Positions 1 through 5,783 of a stretch of 8,977 nucleotides of DNA are shown piece after piece (positions within the stretch are counted from its first letter, which is position 1; every line of letters starts with the position of its first letter). The stretch comes from Sphingomonadaceae bacterium (GTDB lineage Bacteria > Pseudomonadota > Alphaproteobacteria > Sphingomonadales > Sphingomonadaceae). The position numbers and the translations under genes are program-made. The notes under the pieces were generated by a model. The model worked only from the letters and a program-made list of their open reading frames with translations, searched no databases and was not told where the DNA came from. The DNA is taken from assembly GCA_947442095.1 (NCBI GenBank), contig CANEVG010000129.1, positions 1 to 8,977 of the forward strand, in the 5' to 3' direction.

Positions 1-201
1 GAATACTGTAACCGCGCCGCGAGCGGCGGCGGATGGCGTGCTGCTCATCACGAGGAACCAGCGCGGTGTATCGGCGATGCGGATGGCGACAGCTTCCAAC
101 TCTGTAACAATGCTAAGCGCCTGGGTCGGATTGGCGCGCGCGATGACCAGCGCGATTTGTGTGAAATCATTCCGGGCACCGCGCGCAAGATGGACCTTCA
201 C
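1..201 (-). pseudogene. parE: ParE-type toxin remnant, frameshifted and cut by window edge
   Basis: The minus strand from a GTG at 201 encodes about 47 residues that read like the N-terminal half of a ParE/RelE-fold toxin: VKVHLARGARNDF, then a helical hairpin ending in LEAVAIRIADTPR. Proteins of this family act as ribonuclease-like or gyrase-directed toxins held inactive by a partner antitoxin. After Arg47 (codon 63-61) the same frame becomes uncharacteristic (WFLVMSSTPSAAARG). The expected continuation, LVPRDEQHAIRRR then RRGYSI, lies in the neighbouring frame from position 61 downward. This indicates loss of one base (or gain of two) near 60-66. The GTG start overlaps the ancestral antitoxin stop as GTGA (201-198), the usual toxin-antitoxin arrangement. 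The 3' end is beyond position 1. A functional toxin is unlikely unless the frameshift is a sequencing error. Family assignment is by motif reading only. Confidence 0.68.
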
Positions 202-479
202 GGCTGAGGTGAGCGGCCGGAAAGCGCTGCAATCTCGACGCGGATTTCGGCGCAAGCATCCTCAAGGCTCAGAAGTTCGCCGGCGGCTTCCTTGCCCAGT
301 CCGCGCGTGATCGAGGCGTCGAGGTCGGCAAGTCAGCGGGCTTCGTCCTGCGCCTCGCCTTGGTCGCGTCGGATGAGGTCGCGCATGTAGTCACTCACGC
401 TAACGTATTGGCCGCTGTCGATGCGTTGCTGGATGAAATCGCGCATCGGATCGGGCAGGGACACGTTCATCGTGGCCAT
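198..479 (-). pseudogene. parD: ParD-type ribbon-helix-helix antitoxin, broken by in-frame TGA
   Basis: Translation starts at ATG 479 (MATMNVSLPDPM), with AGGAGA about 7 nt upstream as a good ribosome binding site. The first 48 residues match the ParD/CC2985 type: an N-terminal beta strand plus two helices, including DSGQYVSVSDYMRDLIRRD, which bind DNA as a dimer. A TGA at 335-333 ends this frame. The same frame then stays open for 44 more codons with typical ParD C-terminal character (LADLDASITRGLGKEA, SLEDACAEIR) and stops at 200-198, overlapping the GTG of the toxin. The full frame would be 93 residues, normal for ParD. The simplest reading is a CGA-to-TGA change between CGC and CTT. The 48-residue product would keep the DNA-binding part but lose the toxin-neutralising tail. 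It lies 43 bp downstream of xerC, on the same strand. Confidence 0.72.
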
Positions 480-500
480 GGCAGGTCTCCTGCGACAACT

Positions 501-516
501 ATGGCAAAATTGCCAT
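501..516. promoter_or_regulatory. Inverted repeat, probable operator of the parDE remnant
   Basis: A perfect 7-bp inverted repeat with a 2-bp centre, ATGGCAA-AA-TTGCCAT, lies between the xerC stop and the parD-like start, 22-37 bp upstream of that ATG. ParD-type antitoxins repress their own promoter by binding short palindromes at this position. Assigning it as the operator is inference from position and symmetry. I could not find a convincing -35/-10 pair around it. Confidence 0.45.
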
Positions 517-522
517 TGCCGT

Positions 523-1416
523 CTAGGCCCTCGGATGCGCGTTCCGGTAGACGTCGAGCAAGGTCGCTGCATCCACCTTGGTATAAATCTGCGTCGAGGA
601 CAGGCTGGCGTGGCCGAGCAGTTCCTGCAGGCTCCGAAGGTCCGCGCCCGCGCCCAACAGATGCGTGGCGAAACTATGGCGCAGCGCGTGGGGTGTGGCA
701 GTGGCGGGAAGGCCCAGCACCACTCTGGCGCGGGCGACGGCGCGCTGGATCATGCCCTGGGCCAGCGGGCCGCCTTTGGCGCCGCGAAACAGCGGTTCGC
801 TGCGGGTGAGCGGGTAGGGGACGCAGGCGGCGTAAGCTTCCACCGCCGCCCTCACGATCGGCAGGATCGGCACGACGCGCTGGCGGCCACCCTTGCCGGT
901 GACGGTGAGCGCATCGCCGAGCGGGAGCACCGAGGCGGGAAGCGCCAGCGCTTCGGCAATGCGCAGGCCCGCGCCGTAGAGCAGCAGGAGGACGGCGCGG
1001 TCGCGCGCACCCATCCACGGTTGGCTGCCTTCATCCGCGACCATGGCTGCGAGATTGACAGCATCGTCGGGTGTTACAGGGCGGGGCAGGCCCTTCTTGA
1101 TGCGGGGCCCGCGCAAGCGCGGCGGCGGGGAGGCCGCATCACCGGCCTGTGTGCGGGCGAAGGCGAGGAAGGCCTTAAGAGCTGAGAGTTCGCGCGCGGC
1201 GGAGACATTGCCGATCCCGTCCGCGCGGCGGGCGGCAAGCTGGGTGCGCACGTCTGCCACTTCGAGCGCGGCAAGCGTGGCCCAGCTTTGCGGTTCAGGT
1301 AGTGCGGCAAGAAGCCGCGCCGCAGTTGCGCCATAAGCACGGACGGTATGCGGCGAGCGTCGGCGGGCGAGGGCAAGGTGATCGTGCCACGCCTCGAGCA
1401 GATCGGGCCTGCTCAT
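523..1416 (-). CDS. xerC: Tyrosine recombinase XerC
   Basis: This 297-residue protein is a site-specific tyrosine recombinase. XerC acts with XerD at dif near the replication terminus to resolve chromosome dimers at the septum. Residues 1-90 form the SAM-like core-binding domain (SPHTVRAYGATAARLL). The catalytic domain follows, with the full active-site set visible: Arg152 in GAGLRIAEAL, Lys175 in TGKGGRQR, His243 and Arg246 in HALRHSFATHLL, His269 in LLGHASLSSTQIYT, and nucleophile Tyr278. The length is normal for Xer proteins, and the ending DVYRNAHPRA is typical of XerC. The ATG at 1416 overlaps the hemW stop as ATGA, so translation is probably coupled to hemW. It is not next to an integron or phage, and its size and intact core support the housekeeping protein rather than a mobile integrase. 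XerC versus XerD is inferred from sequence character. Confidence 0.93.
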   Translation of the reverse strand: MSRPDLLEAWHDHLALARRRSPHTVRAYGATAARLLAALPEPQSWATLAALEVADVRTQLAARRADGIGNVSAARELSALKAFLAFARTQAGDAASPPPRLRGPRIKKGLPRPVTPDDAVNLAAMVADEGSQPWMGARDRAVLLLLYGAGLRIAEALALPASVLPLGDALTVTGKGGRQRVVPILPIVRAAVEAYAACVPYPLTRSEPLFRGAKGGPLAQGMIQRAVARARVVLGLPATATPHALRHSFATHLLGAGADLRSLQELLGHASLSSTQIYTKVDAATLLDVYRNAHPRA

Positions 1417-2564
1417 GCGCTCACCAGCGCCGCAGGAACCAGTTCGCCGAGCAGCCCATCGAGCAACGGCATGCCATGCTGCGTCACGATCAGCCGGTTG
1501 CCGCTTGTCGTCAGCAGGCCTTGGGACGCATAGAACGCGCGCTTGGCGGGATCGATCAGGTCGGTTTCGGCAAGGCCGAAGCGCTTCGCTAGCGCGGCGG
1601 GGGCAATGCCTTCATCAAGCCGCAGGCCCATCAGCAGCGCCTCGGCGGCCTGTTCGCGCATGCCAAGCTCGCGCACTTCGGCGATACCATGGTGCTGCGC
1701 GCTAACGGCCTTGAGAAAGTTTTCCGGCTTGCGGTGGCGCACGGTGGCAAAGCCGCCGCGCCGTCCGTGTGCGCCCGGGCCGATCCCGGCATAGTCCTGA
1801 TAGCGCCAGTACGTGAGGTTGTGCCGGCTCTCCTCGCCGGGGCGGGCGTGGTTGCTGATTTCGTAAGCCGGGAGGCCTGCAGCGCTGGTCATCTCCCGGG
1901 TCATCGCGAAAAGATCGCCTGCCGCGTCGTCGTCCAGCGGAGTGAACTTGCCCTCGCGCACCAATGTCGCAAAGCGCGTGCCGGGTTCGATGGTGAGCTG
2001 GTAGAGTGAAAGGTGGCCGGTGCCGAGCGCAAGCGCGCGGGCGAGTTCGGCTTGCCACAGCGCTTCGGTGTGATCGGGCCGCGCATAGATCAGATCGAAG
2101 CTTACACGAGCGAAATGGCGCTGGGCGACCTCCAACGCGGCAAGGCCTTCGGATGCATTGTGGAGCCGTCCGAGGAAGGTGAGCGCGGCATCATCCAGCG
2201 CCTGCAGGCCGAGCGAGACGCGGTTAATACCCACATCGGCCAGTGCGGCGAAGTTTGCGGCCTCGACCGAGGACGGATTGGCTTCAAGCGTGATCTCGAT
2301 ATCCGGAGCGAAAGTCCAATGGTGGCTGGCGACCTCGATCAGCGAGGCGACCAGCGCGGGCGGCATGAGCGAGGGCGTGCCGCCGCCGAAAAAGATCGAG
2401 GTAAGCTCAGGCCCACCGGTCAGCGCAGCCTCATGCGCCATATCCGCCAGCAGCGCGGCAGACCATTCAGCCATATTGGTCTTCTCGCGTACGTGGCTAT
2501 TGAAATCACAATAGGGGCACTTGGCGAGACAGAACGGCCAGTGAATATAGAGCGCGAAGGCCAT
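1413..2564 (-). CDS. hemW: HemW, radical SAM heme chaperone
   Basis: A 383-residue radical SAM protein. HemW binds heme and is thought to deliver it to respiratory enzymes; it was long misannotated as oxygen-independent coproporphyrinogen oxidase. The N-terminus ALYIHWPFC carries the 4Fe-4S motif Cys12-x3-Cys16-x2-Cys19. The residue two after the last Cys is Phe, whereas true HemN has a fourth Cys there; this separates the two families. The SAM-binding GGGTPS is at 60-65, and ITLEANP and the late motif HNLTYWRYQDYAGIGPGAHG are typical of HemW. I chose ATG 2564 because homologues start just before ALYIHWPFC. An in-frame ATG at 2633 would add 23 residues without family character and overlap the divergent CAP gene. 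The region just upstream of 2564 (AAAGGGG touching the ATG) is a poor Shine-Dalgarno by spacing, so the start is somewhat uncertain. It ends in an ATGA overlap with xerC. Confidence 0.93.
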   Translation of the reverse strand: MAFALYIHWPFCLAKCPYCDFNSHVREKTNMAEWSAALLADMAHEAALTGGPELTSIFFGGGTPSLMPPALVASLIEVASHHWTFAPDIEITLEANPSSVEAANFAALADVGINRVSLGLQALDDAALTFLGRLHNASEGLAALEVAQRHFARVSFDLIYARPDHTEALWQAELARALALGTGHLSLYQLTIEPGTRFATLVREGKFTPLDDDAAGDLFAMTREMTSAAGLPAYEISNHARPGEESRHNLTYWRYQDYAGIGPGAHGRRGGFATVRHRKPENFLKAVSAQHHGIAEVRELGMREQAAEALLMGLRLDEGIAPAALAKRFGLAETDLIDPAKRAFYASQGLLTTSGNRLIVTQHGMPLLDGLLGELVPAALVSA

Positions 2565-2611
2565 CCCCTTTCCAGCCTGAGTCGGCGCACCAAAGTCAAG
2601 GGAAAGCGAAA

Positions 2612-3376
2612 ATGCACAGCCTATGGATTGCAATCAGATCTCTGGCGGTGATGGCGGCCATGGCAGCGGCGCAGCCAACCCTGGCTCAGGTCAGCTCGCT
2701 GCCCGAAGAAACCATCGCCGAGCGGTTGCTCGCCGCCCACAATGTCGAGCGGCTGCGGCTGGGGGTGAAGCCCTTGGTCTGGAGCGCGAAGCTTGCGGCG
2801 CATGCGAAGAAATGGTCACAGTCGCTCGCCGTGTCCGACATGATGGAGCATTCGGCGGCGGCTGCCGATGGCAGTGAGGGCGAGAACCTGTGGTTCGGCA
2901 CCAAGGACGACTATACGCCTGAGGAAATGGTCGGCCATTTCATCGACGAGAAGGCGATGTTCAAGCGCGGTGTGTTCCCCAAGGTGACGACCACCGATCG
3001 CTGGGAAGATGTGGGGCACTACACCCAGCTGATCTGGAAGGACACACGCGAAGTGGGCTGTGCGGTTACCAGCAATCCGCGCCGCGATGTGCTGGTGTGC
3101 CGCTACACGCCGATGGGCAATATCGTGGGCGAAAAGGTCTACGACTATGACGCGCCGGTGAAAAAGCTCGTGGATGCGCATAGCATCCCGCAAAACCCGC
3201 AGAAAACCGTCATGCACCCGTGCGTGCGGTGTGTCTCTGAAATGCTGGCTCAATGCGGAGCATCGTGGCCCTCTTCCCTCTCGACAAATTATAACACAGG
3301 GGTTATATGGCGGCATGCCGTGGACTGTTGCCTTCCATCAAGCCTTCGAAGCCGAGTTTGCCCAGTTGCCGCTTGA
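2612..3376 (+). CDS. Secreted CAP/SCP-domain protein with odd C-terminal extension
   Basis: A 254-residue exported protein of the CAP (SCP/PR-1/antigen 5) superfamily; bacterial members are secreted or periplasmic and mostly of unknown role. Residues 1-25 are a signal peptide with a hydrophobic core and probable cleavage after TLA. The CAP domain spans about 35-178. Visible family features are LLAAHNVERLRLGVKPLVW, His80 (MEHS), Glu91 (GENLW), His136 in GHYTQLIWKDTREVGC, and CRYTPMGNIVGEKVY. His80, Glu91, His136 and an acidic residue near 113 form the usual cavity tetrad, and Cys150/Cys163 probably make a disulfide. CAP domains normally end near residue 178. Here the frame continues about 75 residues with six Cys and no family resemblance, crossing the palindrome at 3290-3307 and 62 bp of the downstream toxin gene. 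AGGGAAA upstream supports ATG 2612. The gene diverges from hemW across 47 bp. Confidence 0.86.
   Translation: MHSLWIAIRSLAVMAAMAAAQPTLAQVSSLPEETIAERLLAAHNVERLRLGVKPLVWSAKLAAHAKKWSQSLAVSDMMEHSAAAADGSEGENLWFGTKDDYTPEEMVGHFIDEKAMFKRGVFPKVTTTDRWEDVGHYTQLIWKDTREVGCAVTSNPRRDVLVCRYTPMGNIVGEKVYDYDAPVKKLVDAHSIPQNPQKTVMHPCVRCVSEMLAQCGASWPSSLSTNYNTGVIWRHAVDCCLPSSLRSRVCPVAA
3290..3307. promoter_or_regulatory. Palindromic operator candidate of the HigBA-like module
   Basis: An AT-rich inverted repeat TATAAC-N6-GTTATA lies 7 bp upstream of the toxin start, in otherwise GC-rich DNA. HTH antitoxins of HigA type commonly repress their own operon through such palindromes over the promoter. The left arm TATAAC could also serve as a -10 box, but no clear -35 was found 16-18 bp before it. 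Its role is inferred from symmetry, composition and position. Confidence 0.5.
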
Positions 3377-3668
3377 GGTGCGCGAAGCCCTCGCAGCGAC
3401 AGCCGGGCTTTTGCAGTTGCAAGGGCCGTTGCTCGGCAGGCCCCATGCCGACACGCTGGCAGGCTCTGACTATGCCAACATGAAGGAACTGCGCTTCGAT
3501 GCCGATGATGGGGTGTGGCGGGTAGCCTTCGCGTTCGATACCGCCCGGCAGGCGATCTTGCTGGTGGCCGGGGACAAGGCGGGGGTGGCGCAGAAACGGT
3601 TCTACAAGGCGTTGATCGCCAAGGCCGATGCCCGGTTCGCCGAGCATCTTGAGACGTTGAAAGGATAA
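3315..3668 (+). CDS. HigB/Gp49-like (phage-derived RelE-fold) toxin
   Basis: A 117-residue protein of the phage-derived Gp49-like/HigB family (PF05973, RelE superfamily), type II toxins that generally cleave mRNA on the ribosome. Family features run in order: an N-terminal W with F..EF..L, LQGPLLGRPHADTLAGS, NMKELRF (55-61), WRVAFAFDTARQAILLVAGDKAG (68-90), and RFYKALIAKADARFAEHL at the C-terminus. These include the basic residues (Arg60, Arg69, Lys88, Arg95) usual for the RNase surface. Length and motifs look complete, so the toxin is probably active. I chose ATG 3315 (MPWTVAF) because the longer frame upstream, from 3174, is antisense-like and crosses the palindrome. The ribosome binding site is weak. 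The toxin precedes its antitoxin by 4 bp, the inverted order typical of HigBA. Its start lies inside the 3' end of the CAP reading frame. Confidence 0.88.
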   Translation: MPWTVAFHQAFEAEFAQLPLEVREALAATAGLLQLQGPLLGRPHADTLAGSDYANMKELRFDADDGVWRVAFAFDTARQAILLVAGDKAGVAQKRFYKALIAKADARFAEHLETLKG

Positions 3669-3672
3669 GATC

Positions 3673-4050
3673 ATGGCAGCCACAAAAAAGGCCAGTGTGC
3701 CGAAAGCCAATGTTCTGGGCCGCACGCTCGATGAGGTGATCGCCGCCATGCCGCCTGAGAGCCAGGCACGTATCGCCGAGCGGACGACGCAGCTTCAGGC
3801 TGACGTTGAAGGCCTCAAGGCCCTGCGCAAGCTCGCTCAGCGTAGCCAGGAGCAGATCGCCCAGAGTCTTGGCGTGAAGCAGCCTGCCATCGTCAAGATC
3901 GAGCGCCAGACCGACCTTTATCTCTCTACCCTGCGCCGGTTCGTGGAAGCTGCTGGCGGCACGCTGGAACTGCGGATCGATCTGCCCGGCACCGGCGCGT
4001 TCACGCTGACCGGCGTCGGCGAGATCGAGGCCGCCAAGGACGCTGCCTGA
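3673..4050 (+). CDS. XRE-family HTH antitoxin, HigA-like
   Basis: A 125-residue DNA-binding antitoxin paired with the toxin ending 4 bp upstream. Residues 1-45 are a charged N-terminal segment (LDEVIAAMPPESQARIAERTTQLQADV), probably the toxin-binding region. Residues 49-80 hold an XRE/Cro helix-turn-helix: LKALRKLAQRSQEQIAQSL, then GVKQPAIVKIERQTD with the recognition helix. The tail STLRRFVEAAGGTLELRIDL is characteristic of antitoxins that accompany Gp49-like toxins. Such proteins neutralise the toxin and repress the operon through a promoter palindrome, here probably 3290-3307. AAGGAT just upstream of ATG 3673 is a reasonable ribosome binding site. No lesion is visible, in contrast to the ParDE remnant at 1-479. 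Both genes lie on the strand opposite to rdgB and hemW, which supports acquisition as a cassette. Confidence 0.88.
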   Translation: MAATKKASVPKANVLGRTLDEVIAAMPPESQARIAERTTQLQADVEGLKALRKLAQRSQEQIAQSLGVKQPAIVKIERQTDLYLSTLRRFVEAAGGTLELRIDLPGTGAFTLTGVGEIEAAKDAA

Positions 4051-4138
4051 TCGTTCTTCCTCAGCGGCTTGCATCGCTGCGCCCGCGCGCTAGGCTGCCA
4101 GCATGACCGCGAGTGCCCGCCTATCACCTTCTCTGCCG

Positions 4139-4156
4139 CTGCCCCTTCCGGGGCAG
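4139..4156. other. Strong hairpin in the gap between antitoxin and rdgB
   Basis: CTGCCCC-TTCC-GGGGCAG forms a perfect 7-bp GC-rich stem with a 4-nt loop. It lies in the 253-bp stretch 4051-4303 that separates two converging transcription units. On the plus strand it is followed by AAAA, and on neither strand by a T-run, so it is not a standard intrinsic terminator. It may block or stabilise RNA ends of the converging transcripts. The rest of the gap shows only overlapping open frames without domain character and a short direct repeat, GTGCC(C)CGGC, at 4184 and 4197. Confidence 0.4.
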
Positions 4157-4303
4157 AAAACCGCCTCTGGGGGCCTCGCCACCGTGCCCCGGCATCGTGC
4201 CCGGCGCTGGGCCTCGCAACCCACGGACGCACCGGGGAAAATGTGTCCGGGCTACGGCGTGGCACGTTGGTGTTCTCACTTGCCGCCAAAGAACTAGCAA
4301 CGG

Positions 4304-4933
4304 TCAGTCCGAAAAAACCTCCGAAACGAGCTTCGAAAAGGCGTCTGCGCGGTGGCTGATGCGGTGCTTTTCTGCCGGGTCCAGTTCGGCGAAGGTCCGG
4401 GTATCGCCTCGGGGCACGAAAACCGGATCATAACCAAAACCTAGCGTGCCGCGCGGCGGCCAGGTGAGTGTGCCGGGCGCGCGGCCTTCGAACACCATTT
4501 CGCGGCCATCGGGCCAGGCCAGCGCGAGCACGCAGGCAAACCAGCAATCGCGCGGGGTATCGGGTCCAAGCTGCGCCAGTTTGCCCTCGACTTTGCCCAT
4601 GGCCATCCACCAGTCGCGGCCTGGCCCGCCTTCGAACGGCGCAGCTTCGGCCCAATCGGCGGTATAAACACCCGGTGCGCCGCCGAGCGCGCTGACGCAC
4701 AGGCCGGAATCATCGGCCAGCGCGGGCAGGCCCGAGGCACTGGCCGAGGCATGGGCTTTGACCAGTGCGTTCTCGGCAAAAGTCGTGCCCGTCTCGGCGG
4801 GTTCGGTGAGGCCGAGTTCGCCTGCCGAGAGGCAGTCCATGCCATAAGGTGCGAGCAGCGCCCGGATTTCGCGCAGCTTGCCCGCGTTGTGCGTGGCAAT
4901 GACGAGTTTTCCGGGCGGGAGCCTGCGTGTCAT
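4304..4933 (-). CDS. rdgB: RdgB, XTP/dITP pyrophosphatase (HAM1 family)
   Basis: A 209-residue cytosolic nucleotide house-cleaning enzyme that hydrolyses dITP, XTP and dHAPTP-type non-canonical nucleoside triphosphates to the monophosphate and pyrophosphate. It thereby limits mutagenic incorporation. Visible signatures are ATHNAGKLREI (13-23; Thr14, Asn16 and Lys19 contact the nucleotide), GTTFAENALVKA (50-60), LADDSGLCV with Asp74/Asp75 in the metal and catalytic site, GAPGVYTADWA (86-95), TLGFGYDPVFVP (163-174) and EKHRISHRADA (188-198). Length is typical. The ATG at 4933 overlaps the rph stop as ATGA, so it is translationally coupled to rph. In many alphaproteobacteria hemW follows directly; here about 1.74 kb holding three opposite-strand genes intervenes. 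Confidence 0.96.
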   Translation of the reverse strand: MTRRLPPGKLVIATHNAGKLREIRALLAPYGMDCLSAGELGLTEPAETGTTFAENALVKAHASASASGLPALADDSGLCVSALGGAPGVYTADWAEAAPFEGGPGRDWWMAMGKVEGKLAQLGPDTPRDCWFACVLALAWPDGREMVFEGRAPGTLTWPPRGTLGFGYDPVFVPRGDTRTFAELDPAEKHRISHRADAFSKLVSEVFSD

Positions 4934-5646
4934 CGCGCAACCGCTTTATCTTGCGCCGCGAAGATTTCGGTGCAGCCGATGCGGGCGAGGCGCAGGAGGC
5001 GCAGAAGACCCTCCTCGTCATAAGTCGCGCCCTCGGCGGTTGCCTGTACTTCGGCGATATGGCCGCCCTCGATCAGCACGAAGTTGGCGTCGGCATCGGC
5101 CGAGCTGTCTTCGATATAGTCGAGATCGAGCACCGGGGTGCCCTGATGAATGCCGCAGGAAATGGCAGCGACCTTGCGGGTCAGCGGGTCCTCGGTGATC
5201 GCGCCGGAGTCCATCAGCCCTTGCACAGCAAGGCGAAGCGCAATCCACGCGCCCGAGATCGAGGCGGTGCGCGTGCCGCCGTCGGCCTGGATCACGTCGC
5301 AGTCCAAGGTGATCTGGCGCTCGCCAAGCTTCTTCATGTCTGTGACAGCACGCAGGGAACGGCCGATAAGGCGCTGAATTTCTTGTGTGCGTCCTGATTG
5401 TTTGCCCTTCGCTGCCTCACGGCTGCCGCGCGTGTGCGTAGCGCGGGGGAGCATCGAGTATTCCGCCGTGACCCAGCCTACGCCCTTGCCGCGCATGAAC
5501 GGCGGCACCCGCTCTTCGACCGACGCGGTGACCAGAACCTTGGTATCGCCGAAGCCGATGAGCACCGAACCCTCGGCGTGCTTGGTGAAACCGGTCTCGA
5601 TCGTGATGGCGCGCATTTCATCTGCGGCGCGGCCGGAAGGACGCAT
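4930..5646 (-). CDS. rph: RNase PH, tRNA 3'-exoribonuclease
   Basis: A phosphorolytic 3'-to-5' exoribonuclease of exactly 238 residues, the usual length, which forms a hexameric ring and trims tRNA precursors to the CCA end. Family landmarks are MRPSGRAADEMRAITIETGFTKHAEGSVL at the N-terminus (given in part: GRAADEMR 5-12), GFGDTKVLVTASVEE, the phosphate-site Arg86 in KGKQSGRTQEIQRLIGRSLR, Thr125/Arg126 in DGGTRTASISGAW, and the C-terminal VLIEGGHIAEVQATAEG. I chose ATG 5646 because AAAGGAAA lies 5-6 nt upstream and the protein then starts where RNase PH proteins usually start. The open frame extends 21 codons further up, into the hrcA promoter region, without family character. It overlaps rdgB by 4 nt and diverges from hrcA. 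Confidence 0.96.
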   Translation of the reverse strand: MRPSGRAADEMRAITIETGFTKHAEGSVLIGFGDTKVLVTASVEERVPPFMRGKGVGWVTAEYSMLPRATHTRGSREAAKGKQSGRTQEIQRLIGRSLRAVTDMKKLGERQITLDCDVIQADGGTRTASISGAWIALRLAVQGLMDSGAITEDPLTRKVAAISCGIHQGTPVLDLDYIEDSSADADANFVLIEGGHIAEVQATAEGATYDEEGLLRLLRLARIGCTEIFAAQDKAVAR

Positions 5647-5748
5647 GGGATTTCCTTTGCATGAGGTTTGCGCCGCTCTTAGCCAGCGCCGCGAAGAATG
5701 AAAGGGCACACGTGGCCTCAGCAGCGGAACACTTTGGGGAGAGACGGG

Positions 5749-5776
5749 TTTGTTCTCTCTGCGCTTTGCCCCATAT
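5749..5776 (+). promoter_or_regulatory. Sigma-32-like heat-shock promoter of hrcA-grpE
   Basis: CCCCATAT at 5769-5776 matches the heat-shock sigma-32 -10 consensus CCCCATNT exactly. Thirteen bases upstream, TTTGTTC (5749-5755) is a partial match to the -35 consensus CTTGAAA. A housekeeping reading also exists in the same DNA: TTGTTC (5750-5755), 18 bp, TATAGA (5774-5779). Either would start RNA near 5782-5786, at the hrcA start codon. No CIRCE inverted repeat (TTAGCACTC-N9-GAGTGCTAA) was found in 5647-5783, so HrcA probably does not repress its own gene here. Assignment is by motif only. Confidence 0.55.
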
Positions 5777-5783
5777 AGAGCGC

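Noticed and set aside
421..1185. 254-residue plus-strand frame opposite xerC
   Set aside because: It has no recognisable domain and is fully antisense to an intact recombinase with all catalytic residues; a typical shadow in GC-rich DNA.
2571..2599. TTGACT (minus strand, 2599-2594) as -35 of a hemW promoter
   Set aside because: The expected -10 position (GCTGGA, 2576-2571) does not look like a -10 box and the RNA start would fall at or beyond the start codon.
3174..3314. Longer start for the HigB-like toxin
   Set aside because: The extra 47 residues are not family-like and span the palindrome; homologues start near the MPWTVAF position.
4139..4156. Intrinsic terminator for rdgB or the antitoxin
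   Set aside because: The stem is good, but neither strand has a T-run after it.
4069..4359. Several overlapping plus-strand frames in the gap before rdgB
   Set aside because: They have no ribosome binding site or domain features, and they run into the antisense of rdgB.
5647..5783. CIRCE operator before hrcA
   Set aside because: No TTAGCACTC-N9-GAGTGCTAA-like repeat is present on inspection.
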